64,000 nucleotides of DNA from positions 930,001 to 994,000 of the forward strand of contig NZ_FNRX01000002.1 of NCBI RefSeq assembly GCF_900105195.1. The letters run 5' to 3'. A program made the position numbers and the translations under genes. Under the pieces are notes generated by a model. It worked only from the letters and a program-made list of their open reading frames with translations. It did not search any database and was not told the DNA's origin. Origin of the DNA: Rhodococcus pyridinivorans. GTDB taxonomy: Bacteria > Actinomycetota > Actinomycetes > Mycobacteriales > Mycobacteriaceae. Below, piece after piece: positions 27,730 through 35,943 of this stretch; positions within the stretch are counted from its first letter, which is position 1; each line of letters opens with the position of its first letter.

Positions 27730-28524
27730 ATGGATATTGCTGTTCAGAAGGCAGCGGATCGTCTGCTCGACGCGTATCGCACCGCCGAGCCGATCGCCCC
27801 GCTGACGCCCGAGTATCCCGACGCGTCCCTAGAAGTGGCATACCGCATCCAGCAGGCGCAAGTAGAGCAGTGGACATCGGCCGGCGATGTCGTCAAGGGA
27901 CACAAGGTAGGCCTCGCGTCGCGAGCAATTCAGCGACAGATGGGGGTCGACCAGCCCGACTTCGGGCATCTCACCCAGAGCATGTTTCATCTGGAGCACC
28001 ATCCCATCGCCAGCGGCACATTTCTGCAACCGCGTATCGAACCGGAGATTGCATTCGTCCTTGGTCGTCCACTGGTCGGCCCAGGCGTGACTGCCGCAGA
28101 GGCAGCGCGGGCAGTGGATTTCGTCCTGCCTGCGCTGGAGATTGTGGATTCGCGGATCAAGGATTGGAAGATCGGAATTTTCGACACCATCGCCGACAAC
28201 GCTTCATCCGGCGGGGTCATACTCGGCAGTTGCCCGGTCTCGTTGGACCAGCTGGATCTGCGTCTGGCTGGCTGTAACCTGCACATCAACGGCGAGCTCG
28301 TCGCAACCGGTGCCGGTGGCGCAGTTCTCGGGTCACCGCTCAGTGCGCTGGTGTGGCTGGCCAACACGGTAGGTCCGCTCGGCGTGACCCTCGAGCCGGG
28401 GCACGTGGTGCTGCCCGGCTCGATGACCGGTGCGTATCCTGTCGCACCCGGCGATTCCATCGTTGCGACTATCAGTGGGCTCGGCACCGTCACCGCCGTG
28501 CTCGGCGGAAAGGACGAACAGTGA
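27730..28524 (+). CDS. 2-oxopent-4-enoate hydratase (2-keto-4-pentenoate hydratase)
   Basis: A 264-residue member of the fumarylacetoacetate hydrolase-like MhpD/XylJ family. Conserved blocks are visible: GHKVGLASRAIQRQMGVDQP, RIEPEIAFVLGRPL (metal-binding Glu pair), VDSRIKDWKIGIFDTIADNA and VLPGSMTGAYPVAPGD. It adds water to 2-hydroxypenta-2,4-dienoate (or an alkyl homologue) to give 4-hydroxy-2-oxovalerate. The next gene overlaps by 4 bases (GTGA). It is part of the aph-type meta-cleavage lower pathway. The decarboxylase downstream is a paralogue, and these two normally act as a physical complex. Confidence 0.88.
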   Translation: MDIAVQKAADRLLDAYRTAEPIAPLTPEYPDASLEVAYRIQQAQVEQWTSAGDVVKGHKVGLASRAIQRQMGVDQPDFGHLTQSMFHLEHHPIASGTFLQPRIEPEIAFVLGRPLVGPGVTAAEAARAVDFVLPALEIVDSRIKDWKIGIFDTIADNASSGGVILGSCPVSLDQLDLRLAGCNLHINGELVATGAGGAVLGSPLSALVWLANTVGPLGVTLEPGHVVLPGSMTGAYPVAPGDSIVATISGLGTVTAVLGGKDEQ

Positions 28525-29309
28525 CCGAGCAACTATGGAGCCCGGCCAAAGTGGCCGATGTTCTTATACGAGCGGAGGATAGCGGCGTCGCGCAGACGTC
28601 GATTCTCGCAGAATGGGACGGTCTCGATCTGGCCGCGGCATATGAGGCTCAAGATATTGCGCTGCAAATGCGGATCTCGCGGGGGGAGAGGGTCACCGGT
28701 GTCAAACTGGGTGTGACCTCCAAGGCGAAGCAGCGTCAGGTGGGAGTCGACTCGCCGTCGACGGCGTGGTTGACGGACGCGATGATCCTTCCGATCGGTG
28801 AGCCGGTGCCCCGGGAGAAGATGATCCACGCGCGTGCCGAACCGGAGATTGCGTTCGTCATGGGACGTCGACTCGAAGGGCCCGGGGTCTCGGCGGCGAC
28901 TGCGCTCGCGGCGGTCGACCATGTGGTCGGTGCGATCGAAATCATCGACAGCCGGTTCTCGGGTTACAAGTTCTCCATGATGGATGCTGTCGCGGACAAC
29001 AATTCGTCCGGCCGGTACGTCACCGGTCCCATCAGTGTGCGGCCGGACTCGCTGGACCTCGGTCTCGAAGCCTGCTTGCTCGAAGTGGACGGTGAGATCG
29101 TCGATTCGGCGACAGGAGCTGCTGTGCACGGCCATCCCGCGGAGGCGCTGGCTTTCGCGGCGAACACCCTCGCCGAGCGTGGCCTGGCGATCGAGCCGGG
29201 CTGGGTGATCCTCACCGGGGGGATGACGGATGCGGTTCCGGTCCGGCCGGGGGCGCGGATCGCTGCTCACTTCACTCATCTCGGTACCGTAAATGTGTCA
29301 GGAGGCTGA
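28521..29309 (+). CDS. 4-oxalocrotonate decarboxylase (2-oxo-3-hexenedioate decarboxylase)
   Basis: A 262-residue paralogue of the hydratase (XylI/DmpH type). It has GVKLGVTSKAKQRQVGVDSP, RAEPEIAFVMGRRLEGPG and DSRFSGYKFSMMDAVADNNS. The longer FSGYKFSMMDA segment and RYVTGP fit the decarboxylase rather than the hydratase. It removes CO2 from 2-oxohex-3-enedioate in the 4-oxalocrotonate branch. The GTG start overlaps the hydratase stop, and the tautomerase gene follows immediately. This pairing shows that the cluster uses the dehydrogenase branch of meta-cleavage rather than the hydrolase branch. Confidence 0.85.
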   Translation: MTEQLWSPAKVADVLIRAEDSGVAQTSILAEWDGLDLAAAYEAQDIALQMRISRGERVTGVKLGVTSKAKQRQVGVDSPSTAWLTDAMILPIGEPVPREKMIHARAEPEIAFVMGRRLEGPGVSAATALAAVDHVVGAIEIIDSRFSGYKFSMMDAVADNNSSGRYVTGPISVRPDSLDLGLEACLLEVDGEIVDSATGAAVHGHPAEALAFAANTLAERGLAIEPGWVILTGGMTDAVPVRPGARIAAHFTHLGTVNVSGG

Positions 29310-29311
29310 TG

Positions 29312-29509
29312 ATGCCGTTCATCGAGGTGACTATTTCCGCAGGGCGTTCGCCCGAACAGCTCCGCGCACTGATACATGAACTCACCTTTGCCGCCCAGCG
29401 GGCCGTGGACGCGCCGTTGAGCAACATTCGGGTGGTGCTGCGTGAAGTTCCGGCTACTCACTTTGCCGCCGGTGATGTGACGATTGCAGAACGATCTCCT
29501 GCTCAATGA
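29312..29509 (+). CDS. 4-oxalocrotonate tautomerase (2-hydroxymuconate tautomerase)
   Basis: A 65-residue 4-OT family subunit. The start ATG at 29312 (second of two adjacent ATGs, GGAGG 6 bases upstream) gives M-P-F-I-E-V, leaving the catalytic proline at the N-terminus after Met removal. The conserved IRVVLREVPATHFAAGD segment near the C-terminus contains the substrate-binding arginines. The enzyme isomerises 2-hydroxymuconate to 2-oxo-3-hexenedioate, the substrate of the adjacent decarboxylase. It is usually a hexamer. Confidence 0.88.
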   Translation: MPFIEVTISAGRSPEQLRALIHELTFAAQRAVDAPLSNIRVVLREVPATHFAAGDVTIAERSPAQ

Positions 29510-29923
29510 CTTTCGTTTGATTCTCCCGAACGATTCTCGTGTCAATGCAAGCGAGTCGGGACAAGACGATGAGTGCAAGGGACACGTAGACCGGAGTTGG
29601 GGCGGACTGCCCTGTTCCTTTTCTCGTTCGGGGAGTCGCTATGACGACGGCACGTCGTCGCCGGCAATGCCTTGACCGGGGACAGACGAGCAACGTCGCA
29701 GATGGCTGCGGTTGGACGTCGCAGGCGAGACCGTCGGAAATCTACGAGGGAGTCGGCGAGATTCAACGCTGGTGCTGGCGCGTCCGATTTGCGGACGCGC
29801 CAGCACGCCGGGTAGACGAGATTGCTCAACAGCTTACCGGCGGTTGCTGAACACCGTTGCGGGAGTTCGAAAACCGCTATTGAATACACGATGACGGCTA
29901 CAGGTCAGAACGTGGCGGTCTGG
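29510..29923. other. Convergent intergenic region
   Basis: About 410 bases without a credible gene. Apart from the terminator hairpin at 29772-29806 I see nothing in it. Confidence 0.5.
29772..29806. terminator. Strong bidirectional hairpin between tautomerase operon and AraC gene
   Basis: A perfect 15-bp stem, GTGCTGGCGCGTCCG paired with CGGACGCGCCAGCAC, with a 5-base loop. It lies between the end of the plus-strand hydratase operon and the end of the convergent minus-strand AraC gene. There is no U-tract, which is common for actinomycete terminators. Confidence 0.75.
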
Positions 29924-30949
29924 TCACCCGTTGTCGCTGCTGGTGCTGGTGCCGAGTTGCTGCATGCGGAAATGCAGTGGGCTGGTCCCGAAGCGACGTC
30001 GGAACGCTCGACTGAAATGCGAGACATCGCGGAAACCTACGCGGACGCTGATGGTAGAGATCGTGGCGTCGGTGCTCAGCAAGAGTTTGCGAGCTCGCTC
30101 GAGCCGCTGTTGATTCAGCCATGTGCGTGGTGTCGTGCCTGCTGCGCTGAATAGTTTGTGGATGTACCGCACGGACATTCCCAGTTCGGCTGCAAGGTCG
30201 CTGATCGAGTAGTCGGGGTCTGTCATGTGTCGTTGCATTGCCTGCTGTATGACTCGAAAGTCCTTGTTGTGAACTCGTTTGGTGGTGTTGAACGGAGTTG
30301 TGCGTTCACTGATGGCGGATACGAGTAGGTCCATCGCGCACGCGGCAACGGAGGCTGAGGAGTTGGGCGAAAGAAGGGAGTCGTCAGTTGCCATGTCGAC
30401 GAATAGGCGAGAGACGTATCGGCTGATGCCGCTGTGGCCGGAAAAACCTTCACCGGTAATCTCCGCTACGGCTTCCAGGGGAAGATGTGGCGCAAACACC
30501 GCGCGCGGCGCGCGGACGACAATCTGCTCGAACTCGGTCTGGGCGTCGACGATGAACGGCGCCGATGAGTCGAGGATTCCGAACGCCCCGCTTTCGAGCT
30601 TTGCGGACCGAGAGTGTTGACCGATGACCGCTGTACCGCTCGTGATCAAGCACAGTAGGTAGTCGTCGTTGGGATCGGACGAGATCATGTTCGGGGTGCG
30701 GATTACTGTGTGTGGGTCTGCGCGTACGACACTGACTGTGACGTCGACGAAGGGACGCACCGATAGTTCCGCCCCGAACGAGTCCGATATGTCAGGCCAG
30801 TCGACGTCGAGTTCGCAGTATGTCGAGTCGAGTGTGTCTACCCACCGCGAACGTACCTCGCTCGATTCGAGCTCGCGTGTGCTGATTACGACCTTGGCGC
30901 TGCCCTTGTCGGTGCAATCGGAGTCATTGTTCTGTGCACTGTCGGTCAT
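29924..30949 (-). CDS. AraC family transcriptional regulator (first of two)
   Basis: A 341-residue AraC/XylS-type protein. The N-terminal sensor is of the AraC_binding_2 (FeaR/NphR-like) kind, with GAFGILDSSAPFIVDAQTEF. The C-terminal double helix-turn-helix has SISDLAAELGMSVRYIHKLF and DVSHFSRAFRRRFGTSPLHF. I chose the ATG at 30947-30949 because GGAGG precedes it and because the shared motif then lies 22 bases upstream, as it does in the paralogue. It is probably one of the two regulators (AphR/AphS-like) of alkylphenol catabolism; which one cannot be told. Confidence 0.85.
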   Translation of the reverse strand: MTDSAQNNDSDCTDKGSAKVVISTRELESSEVRSRWVDTLDSTYCELDVDWPDISDSFGAELSVRPFVDVTVSVVRADPHTVIRTPNMISSDPNDDYLLCLITSGTAVIGQHSRSAKLESGAFGILDSSAPFIVDAQTEFEQIVVRAPRAVFAPHLPLEAVAEITGEGFSGHSGISRYVSRLFVDMATDDSLLSPNSSASVAACAMDLLVSAISERTTPFNTTKRVHNKDFRVIQQAMQRHMTDPDYSISDLAAELGMSVRYIHKLFSAAGTTPRTWLNQQRLERARKLLLSTDATISTISVRVGFRDVSHFSRAFRRRFGTSPLHFRMQQLGTSTSSDNG

Positions 30950-30970
30950 GTCGCTGCTCACCTCCATATC

Positions 30971-30988
30971 CTAGTGTTGCAGATCACA
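30971..30988. promoter_or_regulatory. Shared aph-cluster motif, copy 2 (before first AraC gene)
   Basis: CTAGTGTTGCAGATCACA begins 22 bases upstream of the chosen AraC start, exactly the distance found for the second AraC gene. That close position would suit autoregulation. On the plus strand nothing follows it except a decayed stretch. Confidence 0.55.
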
Positions 30989-31316
30989 CCGGCTTCGAAT
31001 ATAGGAGGTATTCGCTCCCCGGAGTCACGCCCACAGCTTCCGCGTCCGCACTCGTCCCGAACGGAGTAGATCGTGACCCGCGCTGCTCCGCCTGGGGCGA
31101 TTGGATCACCTGAAGGAGTGACACCGACCGGAACCCCATGACGCTCGACTTCGCCGCGAAGCACCCGTGTCCTACGTCCGCGTAGTCGGCATGCATCTGG
31201 TGTCGATCTCGCGAACTGTCTCGACGGAAGAGTTCGCGGTAGAGGGCGCAGGACCGGCTCGACTGTCGGCATGAGCCGCGGAGGTGACCCGGAGCGAATC
31301 GGGCCACCTGTGTAGG
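30989..31316. other. Non-coding stretch between the two AraC genes
   Basis: About 330 bases. Short minus-strand frames exist (for example one ending VGVTPGSEYLLYSKPV), but they give no recognisable family and no ribosome site. It may be decayed DNA left after duplication of the regulator. Confidence 0.4.
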
Positions 31317-32315
31317 TCAGCGGTGTTCGGTTCGATAACGGCCAGGGCTGGAACCGTATGCGGCGCGGAATGTGCGGCTGAAATGGGACACATCGCGAAA
31401 GCCTGATTGCTCACTCACTTCGGCGACTGTCAGATCGGTGCTCAGGAGGTACTTACGTGCTCGCTCCACCCGTGTGCGGTACAGCCAGGCGCGAGGGGCC
31501 GTGCCTTGCTCACGGAAGAGGTTCTGAATGTGTCGCACAGACATCCCCACTTCTGCAGCGACCCTGGATAGTGATAAAGCGGGATCGTGTAGCTGTCGCT
31601 CGACGATCCGCTGCACTTCGGCCAGATCACGCGCGTGACTGATCTTCGTCGGGTCGGTCTCGGTGGCGCTGTCGGTGAGGGCGGTGACCAGCAGGTCGAG
31701 AGCGACGGATGATATCGAGACCGCTGACCTCGTCGGCAGTGTCCGGTCCTGTTCGGCGACGTCGAGGAGGAACCTGCTCACGAGTCGGCCCGTTCCCGAG
31801 ATCCCACTGATGGGCAGCCCGGTTCCCTGCTCGAGTACTCGCTGGGGTAACCGCGCTTCGAGCAGGGGTCTGGGAGTGTCGATGACGACCTGACGAAAAT
31901 TCGACTCGGCTTCGAATTCGAACGGGGCGGCGCAGTCCAGTAACGCGAACGATCCCTGCTCGAGAACTCCGCTGCGTCCGTTTTGGGTGACGCGGACGTT
32001 ACCGTCGGTCACCACCAACACGAGGAAGTCTCCCGCGTCGTCCGAACGCACCATCGCCGGCGAACGGATGACCGAGTGGACGTCCGCGCGCATCGTGCTG
32101 ACATGCAGTTCTCCGATGGGATGACCGCCCCATTCTGCGATGAACGGTTGGCGTGGATTGGGCCATGCCACGTCCGACTCGCAATAGAGGGTGCCGACTG
32201 TGTTCGCCCACAGATTACGGCCTTCCGTGGAGTCGAGCCCTCGCGTATCGAGAGATACCACAGTGGGTTTGGTGGATTTACGCGTGGAGTCACTCCATCG
32301 TTCGCGCTCAGTCAT
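31317..32315 (-). CDS. AraC family transcriptional regulator (second of two)
   Basis: A 332-residue paralogue of the preceding AraC protein with the same architecture: an N-terminal AraC_binding_2 domain (QGSFALLDCAAPFEFEAESN) and a C-terminal HTH_18 (LSRVAAEVGMSVRHIQNLFR; DVSHFSRTFRAAYGSSPGRY). It is divergent from aphA, and the shared motif lies 22 bases from its start and 113 bases before the aphA start. By position it is the best candidate for direct activation of aphAB in response to an alkylphenol. Paralogy with its neighbour suggests duplication and possible division of effectors. Confidence 0.87.
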   Translation of the reverse strand: MTERERWSDSTRKSTKPTVVSLDTRGLDSTEGRNLWANTVGTLYCESDVAWPNPRQPFIAEWGGHPIGELHVSTMRADVHSVIRSPAMVRSDDAGDFLVLVVTDGNVRVTQNGRSGVLEQGSFALLDCAAPFEFEAESNFRQVVIDTPRPLLEARLPQRVLEQGTGLPISGISGTGRLVSRFLLDVAEQDRTLPTRSAVSISSVALDLLVTALTDSATETDPTKISHARDLAEVQRIVERQLHDPALSLSRVAAEVGMSVRHIQNLFREQGTAPRAWLYRTRVERARKYLLSTDLTVAEVSEQSGFRDVSHFSRTFRAAYGSSPGRYRTEHR

Positions 32316-32336
32316 GTTTATCGGTACCTCCGGAAT

Positions 32337-32354
32337 CTAGTGTTCCGTGTCACA
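32337..32354. promoter_or_regulatory. Shared aph-cluster motif, copy 3 (AraC/aphA divergent promoter)
   Basis: CTAGTGTTCCGTGTCACA lies in the divergent intergenic region, 22 bases from the AraC start and 113 bases before the aphA GTG. It agrees with copy 1 at 15 of 18 positions. A likely AraC-type operator; unproven. Confidence 0.6.
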
Positions 32355-32466
32355 GGGAGCTGGCTCTGTACGGACCGTCGAGTGCGGAATTGCCTCGGAG
32401 CGGCGCCTGGATTCGCATCGGCCGAGAACACCGTCTCGGTCTGAGCTCGACAACAGGAGTGAGCAC

Positions 32467-34029
32467 GTGACGACGCCAACTATTCTCGAGACCTCCACCG
32501 GAACCCCCAACGATGTCCGGCCGATGACCGGCGCGGAGTACATCGAGTCCTTGAAGGATGGACGCGAAGTGTATTTCCGCGGAGAACGTGTCCCGGATGT
32601 CACGACTCATCCGGCTTTCCGGAATTCGGTTCGCTCGATCGCTCGGATGTACGACGCGCTTCATACCCCCGAAGCCCAGGGGGTGCTGGCGGTGCCGACC
32701 GATACGGGTAACGGTGGATTCACGCACCCGTTCTTCAAGACCGCCCACAGTTCCGACGATCTTCTTCTGTCCCGCGACGCGATCGTCGCGTGGCAACGTG
32801 AGGTGTACGGGTGGATGGGCCGGTCGCCCGACTACAAGGCCTCTTTCCTCGGGACCCTCGGTGCCAACGCGGACTTCTACGGTGAGTACAGGCAGAACGC
32901 ACTCGACTGGTACAAGAAGGCGCAGGAGCGGGTGCTCTATCTCAATCACGCGATCGTCAATCCGCCCATCGACCGTGATAAGCCTGCCGACGAGACCGCG
33001 GACATCTGCGTACATGTGGTGGAGGAAACCGACGCCGGCGTGATCGTTTCCGGCGCCAAAGTGGTGGCGACCGGGTCTGCGATCACCAATGCCAATTTCA
33101 TCGCCCATTATGGACTTCCGCTGCGCAACAAGAAGTTCGGGTTGATCTTCACTATTCCGATGGACTCGCCGGGCTTGAAGCTGTTCTGTCGGACGTCCTA
33201 CGAGATGAACGCTGCAGTGATGGGCAGCCCGTTCGATAATCCCTTGTCGAGCCGCTTCGACGAGAACGACGCGATCATGGTGTTCGATCGTGTGCTGGTT
33301 CCGTGGGAGAACGTGTTTGCCTATGACGCGGACACCACGAACGGATTTGTGACGAAGTCCGGGTTCATGGCTCGGTTCATGTTCCATGGTTGTGCACGCT
33401 TGGCGGTCAAGCTCGACTTCATCGCCGGCTGTGTTCTGAAGGCGGTGGAGACGACAGGTACCAACAATTTTCGTGGTGTCCAGATGCAGATCGGCGAGAT
33501 CCTCAACTGGCGCGATATGTTCTGGGGCTTGTCGGATGCGATGGCCAAGTCTCCCGATGAGTGGGTGAACGGGGCTGTGCAGCCGAACCTGAACTACGGT
33601 CTGGCCTATCGCACGTTCATGGGGGTGGGCTATCCGCGGATCAAGGAGATCATCCAGCAGACGCTCGGTAGCAGCTTGATCTACCTGAATTCGCATTCGA
33701 GCGACTGGGGTAACCCCGACATCCGGCCCTACCTCGACCAGTACGTGCGCGGGTCCAACGGCATCACCGCGATCGATCGTGTGCAGCTGCTCAAGCTGCT
33801 GTGGGATGCCGTGGGCACCGAGTTCGGAGGTCGGCACGAGCTGTACGAGCGCAACTACGGTGGCGACCACGAGGCCGTCCGCTTCCAGACATTGTTCGCC
33901 TACCAGGCCCAGGGACTGGATACCGAGCTCAAGGGCTTCGCCGAGAAGTGCATGTCCGAGTACAACGTCGACGGGTGGACACGTCCGGACTTGATCAGCA
34001 ATGATGATCTGAAGATCGTGCGTGGTTGA
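32467..34029 (+). CDS. aphA: Alkylphenol hydroxylase, FADH2-dependent oxygenase component (HpaB family)
   Basis: A 520-residue member of the 4-hydroxyphenylacetate 3-monooxygenase oxygenase family. Conserved blocks include [20 protein letters not shown] at the start, GDHEAVRFQ near the end, and the flavin-site segments [20 protein letters not shown] and [20 protein letters not shown]. With a flavin reductase it ortho-hydroxylates phenols. The GTG at 32467 has AGGAG 7 bases upstream, and the longer upstream frame lacks homology. It overlaps or abuts aphB. Gene order and neighbours match the Rhodococcus alkylphenol cluster described for R. rhodochrous EP4 (from memory), so I use that symbol. 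Confidence 0.8.
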   Translation: MTTPTILETSTGTPNDVRPMTGAEYIESLKDGREVYFRGERVPDVTTHPAFRNSVRSIARMYDALHTPEAQGVLAVPTDTGNGGFTHPFFKTAHSSDDLLLSRDAIVAWQREVYGWMGRSPDYKASFLGTLGANADFYGEYRQNALDWYKKAQERVLYLNHAIVNPPIDRDKPADETADICVHVVEETDAGVIVSGAKVVATGSAITNANFIAHYGLPLRNKKFGLIFTIPMDSPGLKLFCRTSYEMNAAVMGSPFDNPLSSRFDENDAIMVFDRVLVPWENVFAYDADTTNGFVTKSGFMARFMFHGCARLAVKLDFIAGCVLKAVETTGTNNFRGVQMQIGEILNWRDMFWGLSDAMAKSPDEWVNGAVQPNLNYGLAYRTFMGVGYPRIKEIIQQTLGSSLIYLNSHSSDWGNPDIRPYLDQYVRGSNGITAIDRVQLLKLLWDAVGTEFGGRHELYERNYGGDHEAVRFQTLFAYQAQGLDTELKGFAEKCMSEYNVDGWTRPDLISNDDLKIVRG

Positions 34030-34042
34030 ACGGGACGCGACG

Positions 34043-34585
34043 ATGACGAGCACGACCATGACCGACAACACCCCGAACGGCGGAATCGAGGTCACACCCC
34101 TACAGATGCGGAAGGCCCTCGGCCGGTTCGCCAGCGGCGTCACCATCGTCACCACCGCCGAAAGCGAGGACGACGCGTCGGTGCACGGTATGACGGCCAA
34201 CGCATTCACCTCCGTTTCGCTCGACCCCCCGCTTGTTCTGATATCCATCGCGAACCGAGCCAAGATGAACGAGCGGATCAACAAGACCGGCAAGTACGGT
34301 GTTTCGATCCTGGCGACAGATCAGGAGCCGTTGTCACTGCACTTCGCAGGAGCTGCCCATCAACCCGATCTGGTGCGATTCGTCTGGCGCCGGGAGGTTC
34401 CTCTCCTCGAAGGCGCGCTGGTGCACCTGGCCTGTTCGGTGGACGCCTCGTATCCCGCCGGTGACCACATGTTGTACGTGGGCCGAGTGGAGCAACTGTG
34501 GTATGACGACGGACATCCGCTCGTCTTCTACACCGGTAGCTTCCGGTCGCTCGAGTTGCTGCGCGACGACCCGTGGGGGTTCTGA
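34043..34585 (+). CDS. aphB: Flavin reductase component of the alkylphenol hydroxylase
   Basis: A 180-residue HpaC-like flavin reductase: MRKALGRFASGVTIVTT, HGMTANAFTSVSLDPPLVLI and a conserved C-terminal HPLVFYTGSFRSL. It supplies reduced FAD to AphA using NADH. The start is uncertain: the ATG at 34043 (weak GGGA upstream) is chosen, with a GTG at 34022 overlapping the aphA stop as the alternative. The pair forms a bicistronic unit ending at a strong hairpin. Confidence 0.82.
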   Translation: MTSTTMTDNTPNGGIEVTPLQMRKALGRFASGVTIVTTAESEDDASVHGMTANAFTSVSLDPPLVLISIANRAKMNERINKTGKYGVSILATDQEPLSLHFAGAAHQPDLVRFVWRREVPLLEGALVHLACSVDASYPAGDHMLYVGRVEQLWYDDGHPLVFYTGSFRSLELLRDDPWGF

Positions 34586-34600
34586 GTAAACCCCTCGGAC

Positions 34601-34636
34601 AGGGGGTGGGATTGCCGAAGGTCGATCCCACCCCCT
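34601..34636. terminator. Bidirectional terminator after aphB
   Basis: A perfect 12-bp stem, AGGGGGTGGGAT (34601-34612) with ATCCCACCCCCT (34625-34636), loop of 12. It separates aphAB from the convergent minus-strand tautomerase-like gene. Confidence 0.8.
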
Positions 34637-34652
34637 TGCGGTGTCGGGTAGA

Positions 34653-35078
34653 TCAGATGGACGATCCGCTGTCCGCGCGAGCGGCGATCTCGTCGGCGCG
34701 TACCCCCGCTGCTGAGTGGCCGCCGATGAACCAGTTCGCCGGGTCCACCTCGATGATCCGACCACGGACGGCCGAACGCGGCACCCCGAGTAAATCGACG
34801 ATCAGGTCGGTGAACCGGGCCGCGAGCTCCTCGCGCTGTGCGCGAGGACGACCCGCCAGCACGATGGCTGTAAAGTACGGTGCAGCCGTGCTGCTCTCGG
34901 AGGCAACCGCGCCGGCGACCGCGACATCATCGGTGGTGTAGCGGACGATGAAGGTCCGAACTCGCTCGAGCGGGGAGTCGAGAACCTCCGAATAGCAGTG
35001 GCTCGCCTCGACAAGCAGACGGTGCCGCTGCTCGACGGTGAACCGTCCGTCGAGCAGATGGAAATGTGCAACAGGCAT
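34653..35078 (-). CDS. Tautomerase superfamily protein, two-domain cis-CaaD-like
   Basis: A 141-residue fusion of two 4-OT-like units. It begins M-P-V-A-H, leaving an N-terminal proline, and has RPRAQREELAARFTDLIVDL and a C-terminal RIIEVDPANWFIGGHSAAGV. Length and layout match cis-3-chloroacrylic acid dehalogenase-like and related trimeric tautomerases rather than the short hexameric 4-OT encoded at 29312. Its role may be isomerisation of an alkyl-substituted hydroxymuconate. The SDR-like gene lies 25 bases upstream, so the two are probably cotranscribed. Confidence 0.78.
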   Translation of the reverse strand: MPVAHFHLLDGRFTVEQRHRLLVEASHCYSEVLDSPLERVRTFIVRYTTDDVAVAGAVASESSTAAPYFTAIVLAGRPRAQREELAARFTDLIVDLLGVPRSAVRGRIIEVDPANWFIGGHSAAGVRADEIAARADSGSSI

Positions 35079-35103
35079 GAGAGGGCCTTTCGGGAGTGGT
35101 GCT

Positions 35104-35856
35104 CTATTGGACGCCGTGGCGTGTGCCGGCGTCGACGTTGAGGACGCTGCCGTGCAGCACGCTCGCCTCGGGGGCGAGCAGCATCTCGAGGACCCAGCCG
35201 AGCTCGTCCAGCGTCGGTAACCGGCCGAGCGTGGTCTTGGCGCGGTAGCGCTCCCAAATGGTGTCGAGATCGCGGCCGGTCTCGGCTGCTTCGGTTTCGA
35301 CGAATTTGCGGAGCCGTGGCGTGTCGACCGGGCCGGGCGCGATGGTGTGTGTGGTGATGCCCTTCGGTCCGTACAGGGCGCTGAGCTGGCGCATCAGATT
35401 GAACACTGCGGCGTTGACGGTGCCCGGCGCGGCGTCGAGCGGGCCGGGTTCGAAACCGAGCGATCCGGCGACGGCGACGAATCGCGATCCGGGGACCAGC
35501 TGGCCGCGGACTGCGTGCAGCAGCCGTACCAGCCCGCCGACCTTGATGTTCGCCCCTACAGCAAGCTCGCCGGGGCTGATGGTGTCGGCGGAACCACGTA
35601 CCGGCAGACCCGCGGCGAACACGGCCAGCCGGATCGGCGCGTCGACATAGGCGGAGATCGCCTCGATCGCACTGTCGTCGCTGATGTCGGTGACACAGGG
35701 GATGATCAGGTTGTTTTCGGCTGCAAGGGTTTTGAGGTCTTCGGCGTTGCGCGCGACCGCGATCACGCGTAGGCCTCGACGGACCAGGCGTCGGGTGAAC
35801 TCGGTGCCCATCGCACCGGTGGCGCCGACGACGACACACAACTTGGGGCAGGTCAC
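35104..35856 (-). CDS. Short-chain dehydrogenase/reductase-fold protein with atypical active site
   Basis: A 250-residue Rossmann-fold SDR: the cofactor site VVVGATGAMGTEFTRRL at the N-terminus, then VFAAGLPVRGSADTISPGEL, and a C-terminal GSVLNVDAGTRHG. The expected YxxxK is not seen: after the catalytic-type Ser in VAVAGSLGF the aligned segment reads AAPGTVNAAVFNLM, with Pro and Asn where Tyr and Lys should be. It may bind NAD(P)H without normal reductase chemistry, or use other residues. It is co-directional with the tautomerase-like gene. Role in the alkylphenol pathway unknown. Confidence 0.75.
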   Translation of the reverse strand: MTCPKLCVVVGATGAMGTEFTRRLVRRGLRVIAVARNAEDLKTLAAENNLIIPCVTDISDDSAIEAISAYVDAPIRLAVFAAGLPVRGSADTISPGELAVGANIKVGGLVRLLHAVRGQLVPGSRFVAVAGSLGFEPGPLDAAPGTVNAAVFNLMRQLSALYGPKGITTHTIAPGPVDTPRLRKFVETEAAETGRDLDTIWERYRAKTTLGRLPTLDELGWVLEMLLAPEASVLHGSVLNVDAGTRHGVQ

Positions 35857-35886
35857 GGGTGATTACTCCTCGGGGAGAAGCGGGGA

Positions 35887-35916
35887 CGGCCGGTGCAGCA
35901 CCTACTGCACCGGCCG
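35887..35916 (-). terminator. Hairpin terminator after the semialdehyde dehydrogenase operon
   Basis: A perfect 12-bp stem, CGGCCGGTGCAG with CTGCACCGGCCG, and a 6-base loop, 28 bases beyond the dehydrogenase stop on the minus strand. It separates the dehydrogenase/aldolase operon from the SDR-like gene. Confidence 0.7.
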
Positions 35917-35943
35917 CCCACGTGGATGAGTCGAAGGACCGGA

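Noticed and set aside
32350..34293. A 647-codon open frame opposite aphA/aphB
   Set aside because: Antisense shadow of two well-identified genes.
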